From Arthrobacter sp. Y81 (lineage in GTDB: Bacteria > Actinomycetota > Actinomycetes > Actinomycetales > Micrococcaceae), in the NCBI RefSeq assembly GCF_002929335.1, contig NZ_PJIL01000010.1:1-64000 (forward strand): a stretch of 64,000 nucleotides of DNA, in the 5' to 3' direction. This document shows, piece after piece, positions 57,690-64,000 of this stretch. A program made the position numbers and the translations under genes. The notes beneath the pieces were generated by a model, which saw nothing but the letters and a program-made list of their open reading frames with translations, did no database searches and was not told the origin of the DNA. Position 1 is the stretch's first letter; each line of letters begins with the position of its first letter.

Positions 57690-59759
57690 ATGAAGGCCAT
57701 GTCAGCAGCCAATCCAGCCACTCCCGAGCCGGGCTCGGCCGAATCCAAGTCTGTCCAGCCCGGAGAGGCGCGTTCCAGTGCCATCATGGCGGCCGGAACG
57801 CTCGTTTCGCGTTTCCTGGGATTCGGCAAAACCTGGATGCTGGCGGCAGCCCTGGGTCTGGGATCCACCGTCAACGACACCTTCATCAACGCGAACAACC
57901 TGCCGAACCTGATCTTCCTGCTCGTGGCGGGCGGCGTATTCAATGCCGTTCTGGTGCCCCAGATCATCAAGGCGAGCAAGGCTCCGGACAAGGGAGCGGA
58001 CTACATCAGCCGGCTGTTGACGCTGGCCGTCCTGGTGCTGCTGACCCTCACGTTGCTGGTGACACTGCTGGCGCCGTGGGTCATTGACCTGACGACGCAA
58101 GGCTACTCGCCGCAGCAGAAGGCCCTGGCGGTGTCCTTCGCATTTTGGTGCCTTCCGCAGATCTTTTTCTACGGTCTGTATGCCCTGCTGACCCAGGTCC
58201 TCAATGCCCACGGTGCGTTCGGGCCCGCGATGTGGGCGCCGATCCTGAACAACATTGTCGCGATCGCCGGCCTCGGCATGTTCATCTGGACTTTCGGCGC
58301 CAACGTGACCAACCCCCACACCCCGGACACGTGGGACTCCAGCCAGACCTTCCTGGTGGCCGGATTCTCCACTATCGGTGTCATCGCCCAGACCGCCATC
58401 CTGCTGGTCCCGGTGTTCAGGCTCCGGCTCGGCCTGCGGCCGCGCTTCGGCTGGCGCGGGGTCGGGCTGGGCCAGGCCGCCAGGCTGAGCGTCTGGACCC
58501 TGGCGACGGCCGCCGTCGGGCAGTTGGCTTTCCTCTACGTCATGCGCATCGCCACGATCCCGGGTGCTGAACGGCTCCGCCTGGAACAGGCAGGGGATCC
58601 GGCCGCCGACACGCTGCCCGGCAACGCCGTGCTGGAGGTGGCCAGCCAGCTCTACCTGCTCCCACACTCCATCATTGCGCTGTCGCTGGCCACCGTGCTG
58701 TTCAACCGGATGACCAGGGCCTCGCAGGACGGGGACCAGGCTGCGCTGCGCAACGCGCTCTCGCACGGGCTGCGGACCATGGCCGTGGCGACGGTGTTCG
58801 GCGCCCTGGCCCTCTTCGCGCTTGCCGGACCGCTCGGGATGTTCTTCTCCGGCGGGGTGCGCCAGGACGGCGTCATGCTGGCCCAGACGCTGACCATCCT
58901 TGCCCTCAGCACACCGTTCATGAGCGCCAACTTCATGATGTCCCGTGTGTTCTACGCCAACGAGGATGCCCGGACACCGTTCTTCATCCAGCTGGTGCTG
59001 GCCCTCGTGAATGTGGTTGCTGCCTTCACGATCCAATTCCTGCCGTTCGATCAGATTATCTTCGCCATCGCCATCCTCTACACCGGCGGCAACATCCTGT
59101 CCGTGATCGTCAGCGCAGTCTTCCTGCGCCGGCTCCTGGGACATCTGGACGGCCCGCGGATCGCCAACTCCTACATCCGCATGGGCTACGCCGCACTGGG
59201 ATCCGCCGTGGCCGGTGCTGTGGCCTTGTGGCTGATGGGCAGCTACAGCGCCGACGGCTTCGCCTGGAGCACCCCTGCCGCCGCGTTGGTGACGATCGTC
59301 GTCGTCGGGCCCGTGATGCTCGCGGCCTATCTGCTCCTCCTGAAGCTCTTCCGTGTGACCGAACTTCGTGACCTGCTGCAGCCGCTGCTGGGCCGCCTGG
59401 GCCGCGGCTCCGTTGCCGCTGCCCGTGTGCCGGCGGAATCCGCCGGAAGCACCCCCTCAACGGGGCGAACGACGCCGCAACGCGCCACCGTCTCGGTGGA
59501 CACCGGCCTGATCCCGCGCATCTCGGGTGAATTCGACGCCGCGTCGTTCCGTGCCGGACCGCAGGTTGAGGAACCATCGGAAAGCCGGGACGAACCCTCT
59601 CCGGATTCCACGGACGGCTACCTCCCCGCCGAGGATCTTCCCAATACCGCTCGGGGAAGCATTGTGCGCGAAGAGATTCCGCTGCCGGGCCGCAGGACTT
59701 ATCAGGGCACGGCCGGCCACAACCCCTACTTCAGCCACCGTCGGAAGAAGAAAAGGTGA
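57690..59759 (+). CDS. murJ: Lipid II flippase MurJ (MviN)
   Basis: The 689-residue protein has 14 membrane helices with the MurJ N-terminus (AAGTLVSRFLGFGKTWMLAAALG), then NNLPNLIFLLVAGGVFNAVLVP and MSANFMMSRVFYANEDARTPFFIQL. It moves the peptidoglycan precursor lipid II across the membrane. The C-terminal 130 residues are a cytoplasmic disordered tail. It lacks the kinase-like part fused to the mycobacterial homologue; that part is a separate gene here. The ATG at 57690 or 57702 may be the start. Confidence 0.94.
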   Translation: MKAMSAANPATPEPGSAESKSVQPGEARSSAIMAAGTLVSRFLGFGKTWMLAAALGLGSTVNDTFINANNLPNLIFLLVAGGVFNAVLVPQIIKASKAPDKGADYISRLLTLAVLVLLTLTLLVTLLAPWVIDLTTQGYSPQQKALAVSFAFWCLPQIFFYGLYALLTQVLNAHGAFGPAMWAPILNNIVAIAGLGMFIWTFGANVTNPHTPDTWDSSQTFLVAGFSTIGVIAQTAILLVPVFRLRLGLRPRFGWRGVGLGQAARLSVWTLATAAVGQLAFLYVMRIATIPGAERLRLEQAGDPAADTLPGNAVLEVASQLYLLPHSIIALSLATVLFNRMTRASQDGDQAALRNALSHGLRTMAVATVFGALALFALAGPLGMFFSGGVRQDGVMLAQTLTILALSTPFMSANFMMSRVFYANEDARTPFFIQLVLALVNVVAAFTIQFLPFDQIIFAIAILYTGGNILSVIVSAVFLRRLLGHLDGPRIANSYIRMGYAALGSAVAGAVALWLMGSYSADGFAWSTPAAALVTIVVVGPVMLAAYLLLLKLFRVTELRDLLQPLLGRLGRGSVAAARVPAESAGSTPSTGRTTPQRATVSVDTGLIPRISGEFDAASFRAGPQVEEPSESRDEPSPDSTDGYLPAEDLPNTARGSIVREEIPLPGRRTYQGTAGHNPYFSHRRKKKR

Positions 59760-59924
59760 CAATGCGGCGGTTTCACCGCGCCTGTCTCACACGGCCGTTA
59801 TGCTCCATCGGCTAGGATCAGAAGCTAACTAGGGTAATTACAGACCAGAAATTAACCGGCTAACCGGTGGATCCGCTTTGGCATGACCGAAGCGGCGATT
59901 CCCCGGACAGTCTAGGAGGAACCC

Positions 59925-61535
59925 GTGTCCCACCCGATCGATGTTGGATCAGTGCTCGGCGGCCGCTACAAGGTCACCGCCACCGTATTGACCTCACACG
60001 ACCATGATCTGGTGCTGGATGGTGTTGACCAAGTCCTCAACCGGCCGGTGAGCATCCTGGTTGCGGGTCCGGACAATGCGGAGCAGGTGGCCCAAAGCGC
60101 CCGCGAGGTTGCCACCGGAGAACGTCCGGGAAATGTCCAGATCCTGGACCTGGGCGTCAGCGATGCCACAACCTACCTGATCACCAACCACACGTCAGCT
60201 GCCGATCTCCTGGACCTTGTGGTTGCGTCCCACCCGCCCTACGTTGAGCCCTTCTTTACGGACACGCTCGGCAGCGAGATTTTCGGCCAGGCACGGTCCC
60301 ACGAGCCCGAGACCTACGACGGACTCTACGACGAAGAAGAAGTCGACGCCGGCTACATCAACTACGGCAACAACAAGCCCGCCGGTCAGGACGGCAAACA
60401 GTCGACGCCCCCGGTGGTGCCGCCTCGCGCTGCACCGGCGCGCCCGGCGTCGGCACCCTCCCTTGGCTCCTCCGGTGCCGGTGCGGCCAATGGACGCGGA
60501 CCCGGGGCCGGGGCTGCAGCCGGTGCGGCCGGGGCCGCCGGGCTTGCTGCCGGAGCAGCAGCGGCGGGCAAATCGTCCAGGGGTCCTTCCACCGCACCCC
60601 AGGCGACCACCCCGCAGCAGGCCGTTTCCCCACAGGCCAGCACACCGGCGTCAGCGCCCAGCGGACAGCGGAACACCGAAGCGCTAAGTGCCCAGGCTCC
60701 GGCTGCGGAATCTCCAAAGGTGTCCCTGTGGGCCGACGATGACTATGACTACGGGGATGAAGCGGCGCCCTCCACCGGACCCGCCAAGACGGCGCGGGAG
60801 CGCATGGCCGGCACTTTCCCGGCTTTTGCCCGAAACAGTCGCAACGACCAGACAGACGAATACTACGACGACGACGAGCCGGTGGAGCGCGAGCCCCGGT
60901 CAATGCGATGGCTCGTGGGCGGGCTGCTGGCCGCCGTACTGGTAGTAGGCCTCATCTTTGCCGTATCCAACCTGGGAAGCCTGTTCAAGAGCGAGCCCCA
61001 GAGCAATCCCGCCCCGGGAACCTCCGGTGTGTCCCAGCCGCAGACGTCAGGGGAGGCCACCCCGAGCCAGTCATCCTCACCCGTGGCAGGCCCGCCGGCG
61101 GTCGACGGAGTATCCCGCCTGGGCGACTTTGACTTTGCCGCCACCTATGACGGCGACCTGTCAAAGACCTTTGACGGCAACGGTGCAAGCTACTGGTCGG
61201 ATATGGAGTTCGCCACGGACAACTGGGGCGGCCTGGCTCCTGACGTGTCACTCGTCGTCAAACTGAAGAGTCCGTCGAAAGTCTCTTCCATCACCCTCAG
61301 CCAGCTGGGCGGTTCCGGCGGCAGCATCAGTGTGCTGACGAATGACCGCCCGTCCATGGAGGGTGCCAAGCAGGTTGGAAGCAACAGCTTCACCTCGCCG
61401 GACCTGACCATGCCGCTGTCTGAGCCTGTGACGGCGCAGTATGTGATTGTGACCATCAAGAACCTCCCCAAGCTGGCGGCGCCCAAGACACGCTTCGGCT
61501 ACGGACTCCGTCTCGCCGAGATCAAGGTCCAGTAG
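59925..61535 (+). CDS. Kinase-like / discoidin-like membrane protein, partner of MurJ
   Basis: The 536-residue protein has an N-terminal [33 protein letters not shown], resembling the first strands of a Ser/Thr kinase N-lobe without a P-loop or catalytic loop, so it looks like a degenerate pseudokinase. A Pro/Ala-rich linker follows, then one membrane helix ([19 protein letters not shown], near 330) and an exported discoidin-like beta-sandwich ([14 protein letters not shown] to the end). The same parts are fused to MurJ in mycobacteria. The GTG follows AGGAGG. Confidence 0.75.
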   Translation: MSHPIDVGSVLGGRYKVTATVLTSHDHDLVLDGVDQVLNRPVSILVAGPDNAEQVAQSAREVATGERPGNVQILDLGVSDATTYLITNHTSAADLLDLVVASHPPYVEPFFTDTLGSEIFGQARSHEPETYDGLYDEEEVDAGYINYGNNKPAGQDGKQSTPPVVPPRAAPARPASAPSLGSSGAGAANGRGPGAGAAAGAAGAAGLAAGAAAAGKSSRGPSTAPQATTPQQAVSPQASTPASAPSGQRNTEALSAQAPAAESPKVSLWADDDYDYGDEAAPSTGPAKTARERMAGTFPAFARNSRNDQTDEYYDDDEPVEREPRSMRWLVGGLLAAVLVVGLIFAVSNLGSLFKSEPQSNPAPGTSGVSQPQTSGEATPSQSSSPVAGPPAVDGVSRLGDFDFAATYDGDLSKTFDGNGASYWSDMEFATDNWGGLAPDVSLVVKLKSPSKVSSITLSQLGGSGGSISVLTNDRPSMEGAKQVGSNSFTSPDLTMPLSEPVTAQYVIVTIKNLPKLAAPKTRFGYGLRLAEIKVQ

Positions 61536-61657
61536 GCATCCCCAGGCCCGGCAGCAACGGGTTCATGAACGCGCTCGAGGCCCGGTAACACGGCGTCTCC
61601 CGGCCCGACGAGACGGTACCCTGAGTGGTGGCGTCTTGTTGGGCTACCGCCTTCCCC

Positions 61658-61683
61658 GGAATATTCAGCACCAACTATGGGTT
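61658..61683 (+). promoter_or_regulatory. SigR/SigH-type promoter of trxB
   Basis: GGAAT (61658-61662), exactly 18 bases, then GTT (61681-61683). This is the consensus of the thiol-stress ECF sigma factor SigR of Streptomyces (SigH of mycobacteria), whose classical target is trxBA. The start of trxB is 61 bases downstream of the GTT. Confidence 0.82.
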
Positions 61684-61743
61684 GTGCCATGTGGCCGGCC
61701 AGCAAAAGCAGGCGCATCGACTAAGGAAGAGGTTCACCGTTCA

Positions 61744-62700
61744 GTGAGCAACGCAGAAAACACCGCGTCCCAGGTACGTGATGTCATCATCGTCGGCTCC
61801 GGCCCTGCAGGCTACACGGCTGCAGTCTATACGGCACGAGCCAACCTGAAGCCGCTGCTCCTTGCCGGTTCCGTCACTGCCGGTGGGGAACTGATGAACA
61901 CCACCGACGTGGAGAACTACCCCGGGTTCCCTGAGGGCATCATGGGCCCGGACCTGATGGAGAACTTCGAAAAGCAGGCCGCCCGTTTCGGCACGGAGAT
62001 CCAATTCGAGGACGTCACCGCACTGGACCTCGACGGCGACATCAAGACCGTCACCATCGCCACGGGGGAGACCTTCCAGGCCCGCGCCATCATCCTCTCC
62101 ACCGGATCGGCTTACCGCGAGCTCGGCCTTCCGAACGAGAAGCGACTGTCAGGCCACGGCGTTAGCTGGTGTGCAACCTGCGACGGTTTCTTCTTCAAGG
62201 ATCAGGACATCGCGGTTATCGGCGGCGGAGACTCCGCCATGGAGGAAGCACTGTTCCTCACCAAGTTCGCCAAGTCAGTCACCGTCGTTCACCGCCGGGA
62301 CACGCTGAGGGCCTCCAAGATCATGGCGGACCGCGCACAGGCCCACGAGAAGATTAATTTCGTGTGGAACACCGCCGTTGACGACGTCCTCGGCGGAGAC
62401 AAGGTCACCGGCCTGAAGCTGAAGAACCTTGTGGACGGCACCGAGTCGGAACTGGCTGTGACCGGCGTCTTCGTGGCCATTGGAAACGATCCCCGCACCG
62501 ACCTGATCAAGGACACGCTGGACCTCACTCCGGAGGGGACCATCGCCGTCGAGGGCCGCAGTTCCAAGACGAGCGTCAAGGGCGTATTCGCTGCCGGCGA
62601 CGTTGTGGACCCCACGTACCGCCAGGCAATCACTGCGTCCGGCTCAGGCTGCGTTGCAGCTATCGATGTCGAGCACTACCTCGCAGACTTCCACGCCTAA
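61744..62700 (+). CDS. trxB: Thioredoxin reductase
   Basis: The 318-residue flavoprotein has [22 protein letters not shown] (FAD site), [10 protein letters not shown] with redox Cys143 and Cys146, [15 protein letters not shown] (NADPH site) and [17 protein letters not shown]. It passes electrons from NADPH to thioredoxin. The GTG at 61744 is chosen because the protein then begins just before the FAD fold. It forms an operon with trxA, 37 bases apart. Confidence 0.95.
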   Translation: MSNAENTASQVRDVIIVGSGPAGYTAAVYTARANLKPLLLAGSVTAGGELMNTTDVENYPGFPEGIMGPDLMENFEKQAARFGTEIQFEDVTALDLDGDIKTVTIATGETFQARAIILSTGSAYRELGLPNEKRLSGHGVSWCATCDGFFFKDQDIAVIGGGDSAMEEALFLTKFAKSVTVVHRRDTLRASKIMADRAQAHEKINFVWNTAVDDVLGGDKVTGLKLKNLVDGTESELAVTGVFVAIGNDPRTDLIKDTLDLTPEGTIAVEGRSSKTSVKGVFAAGDVVDPTYRQAITASGSGCVAAIDVEHYLADFHA

Positions 62701-62737
62701 ACAGCGCACTATTGATCCGAAGGGAAACAACAAGCTA

Positions 62738-63064
62738 ATGAGCAACGCAAAAGACGTAACGGACGCAAGTTTCAGCACGGATGTACTGTCGGCCGACAAG
62801 CCGGTCATCGTGGACTTCTGGGCCGAATGGTGCGGTCCCTGCCGCAAGCTGGGCCCGATCCTGGACGAGATCTCCGTTGAGTACAGCGAGAAGGTCAATG
62901 TCGTCAAGGTAAACGTTGACGACAACCCGGCTATCGCAGCCGAGTACGGCATCACCTCAATTCCGGCCGTCTACCTGTTCCAGGGTGGCGAGGTGAAGAA
63001 CACCGTCATCGGCGCCAAGCCGAAGCAGTTCTTCGAGAAGGAATTCGCCGACGTCCTGTCGTAG
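62738..63064 (+). CDS. trxA: Thioredoxin
   Basis: The 108-residue protein has the active site WAEWCGPCRKL (Cys32, Cys35) and the cis-proline region GITSIPAVYLFQGGE. It reduces disulfides of cytoplasmic proteins. It is co-transcribed with trxB under the SigR-type promoter and followed by a strong terminator. An in-frame longer start at 62603 lies inside trxB and is not used. Confidence 0.96.
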   Translation: MSNAKDVTDASFSTDVLSADKPVIVDFWAEWCGPCRKLGPILDEISVEYSEKVNVVKVNVDDNPAIAAEYGITSIPAVYLFQGGEVKNTVIGAKPKQFFEKEFADVLS

Positions 63065-63114
63065 CTCGTTGACCGCCTAGGGCCGATCAAGCGCCGCGGG
63101 CTCCGGTCGCAGAA

Positions 63115-63154
63115 ACGGTGGCCATCACTCATCAGGGTGATGGCCACCGTTTTT
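63115..63154 (+). terminator. Rho-independent terminator of trxBA
   Basis: A perfect 14-bp stem (63115-63128 with 63137-63150) and an 8-base loop are followed by five Ts, 50 bases after the trxA stop. Confidence 0.9.
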
Positions 63155-63432
63155 CGTTTCTTGGGCGATGTCCCGGTGGGTTGGGAGTATTCGCTTGAGA
63201 TGCAAGTAGCCGTTTGAGGTGGGAATCAAGGCTTGAGGCGTGAGTGGCTCCAGTGGGCAACTGGGGGAGTCGCTCAGAGAGCCCAACTCTGGTGAGTTGT
63301 ATCAAACGGTGCTCTTCTTCAGAACGGCCCCTGGCCGACGCTACGATTTTGCCCTTACCTGGGGACACTGCAACCCGTCCGGATACGGTCCTGGGGGGTA
63401 CCAGCACCTGAAGAAGCGGATCTGACGGCAAC

Positions 63433-63448
63433 TGTTTCACGTGAAACA
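63433..63448. other. parS site 1
   Basis: TGTTTCACGTGAAACA, a perfect 16-bp match to the bacterial parS centromere bound by ParB. It marks the origin region for segregation. Confidence 0.97.
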
Positions 63449-63572
63449 ATCTGACCTAAATGCGTGAAGGCCGATGTGGTCGGAGTCGACCGGGCGTGTG
63501 GCCCCAAGGAGGTTCGCGCCGGCGAAGGAGGGAATGACGGCGCAGTCTCGTTCACCAGTTTCTGAATGCCGA

Positions 63573-63588
63573 TGTTTCACGTGAAACA
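63573..63588. other. parS site 2
   Basis: A second perfect TGTTTCACGTGAAACA, 140 bp from site 1. Closely spaced parS sites near trxBA are typical of actinobacteria, with parAB and gidB nearby. Confidence 0.97.
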
Positions 63589-63869
63589 GGAAACTGGGGG
63601 AATGGCACATTCCTAGTCTGGGGATGCCTCGAGTCCTACGACTTCACGGCACCCTTTCTTCCCGGTTGCCACCGACCTATGCACGCCGCGCCAAGTGCCC
63701 TAACCACTAACGGCAAACCCTTACAGATTTCGGAGGGAACGCACGCATCCCAGGTTCCGGAATCTCTGCTCTGGAACCTCCAAGTCGCGTACAGCATGTC
63801 GTTGGCCCCCTACCCCGGACCGCGGGAGCGCGTCTCCGCTTGGCCCGTCATGAACCCACAGGGTCGCAG

Positions 63870-64000
63870 CTAGGGGATGGGCGTGCGCGCAGAAGTGGCC
63901 ATTGCGTCCGTGCAGCTGCACCGCCAAGGCGTGTCCGAGTTGATTTCCACCGGCGGCGATTTCGACTTGATCCACTGAGTCCACTTTGGAGCGCCTATCG
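63870..64000 (-). CDS. C-terminal fragment of an unidentified protein
   Basis: On the minus strand a frame enters from beyond the right edge and ends at TAG (63870-63872). The visible 43 residues read APKWTQWIKSKSPPVEIN..., with about three quarters of codons ending in G or C. No family is recognised. An overlapping frame (63721-63984) has His-rich, poorly biased sequence and looks like a shadow. The call rests on composition only. Confidence 0.35.
   Translation of the reverse strand, partial: IGAPKWTQWIKSKSPPVEINSDTPWRCSCTDAMATSARTPIP

Larger units (their letters stand above)
63155..63869. other. 715-bp origin-proximal gap with two parS sites
   Basis: Apart from the two parS sites I see no supported gene. 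Several open frames start in or across the parS palindromes and have poor composition. Short motifs (TTGAGG, CAAGGCTTGAGGCG) recur near 63190-63245 without a clear pattern. Confidence 0.6.

Noticed and set aside
57702..59144. Long minus-strand frame opposite murJ
   Set aside because: Gln/Arg/His-rich shadow of a well-conserved 14-TM protein.
63132..63449. Minus-strand frame of 105 codons starting inside parS site 1
   Set aside because: It begins in the ParB-binding palindrome, runs into the trxBA terminator, and lacks a ribosome-binding site.
63721..63984. Minus-strand frame of 87 codons at the right edge
   Set aside because: His-rich composition and weak third-position GC bias; the alternative frame ending at 63870 has better codon bias.
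1..64000. CRISPR arrays, tRNA or rRNA genes, insertion sequences and prophage
   Set aside because: I found no regularly spaced repeats, no cloverleaf or rRNA sequence, and no transposase, integrase or phage protein. A tRNA search program would be the decisive check for single tRNAs.

Overview
The window looks like the chromosome of a high-GC actinobacterium, most likely Micrococcaceae (Arthrobacter/Pseudarthrobacter-like). The reasons are GC-rich codons, frequent GTG and TTG starts, likely leaderless promoters and actinobacterial gene order. The order rpsF-ssb-rpsR-rplI with dnaB nearby, and cca-NUDIX-murJ-pseudokinase-trxB-trxA followed by two perfect parS sites, places the right end close to the chromosomal origin, which itself lies outside the window. 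I see no rRNA, tRNA, CRISPR array, transposase or phage gene.

Layout. 0-6.5 kb: universal stress protein, DinB-like protein, a C-rich small-RNA/terminator candidate, an MFS transporter, the copper operon csoR-copZ-copA behind two tandem CsoR operators, a DUF2277 protein and an orphan WXG100 protein. 6.6-13 kb: EamA and MATE exporters, a CGNR zinc-finger regulator, small membrane proteins, DoxX behind MarR-type palindromes, and AztD behind a Zur/Fur-like box. 13-21 kb: double-hotdog thioesterase, dnaB, a 0.7-kb gap with eight DnaA boxes, two membrane proteins with bL12-CTD-like tails, a zinc-ribbon protein, FMN reductase, DUF1801 protein and the ribosomal protein/SSB operon. 22-28.7 kb: a compact exopolysaccharide cluster (two glycosyltransferases, a glycosidase-like lipoprotein, two Wzz-like proteins, a Wzy-like polymerase). 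Its last gene runs antisense into an M18 aminopeptidase gene.

29.9-45.7 kb: secreted intradiol dioxygenase-like protein, Hsp20 behind a DosR-type box, amino-acid permease, an ABC exporter with its own two-component system, a PAP2/lipid-kinase fusion, a DeoR-type regulator with an MFS transporter, a MORN-repeat protein, a nested inverted repeat, an ABC-F protein and a lipoprotein PBP. 45.8-55 kb: a second two-component system divergent from a MacB-like ABC transporter, an HxlR regulator divergent from an NmrA-like protein, an FAD oxidoreductase, a GT87-like mannosyltransferase, and a 1-kb gap with two small genes that have strong ribosome-binding sites. 55-63 kb: the conserved origin-proximal block. 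Its MurJ and pseudokinase/discoidin-like protein are separate genes rather than one fused protein, and trxBA sits behind a textbook SigR/SigH promoter.

Working together: much of the window is envelope and stress biology: metal homeostasis (Cu, Zn), thiol redox, peptidoglycan precursor flipping, PBP, polysaccharide export and hypoxia/stress proteins. It is interleaved with the replication, ribosome and segregation core. The least explained items are the DnaA-box cluster, the mini-gene locus at 54.0-54.7 kb and the polysaccharide cluster.
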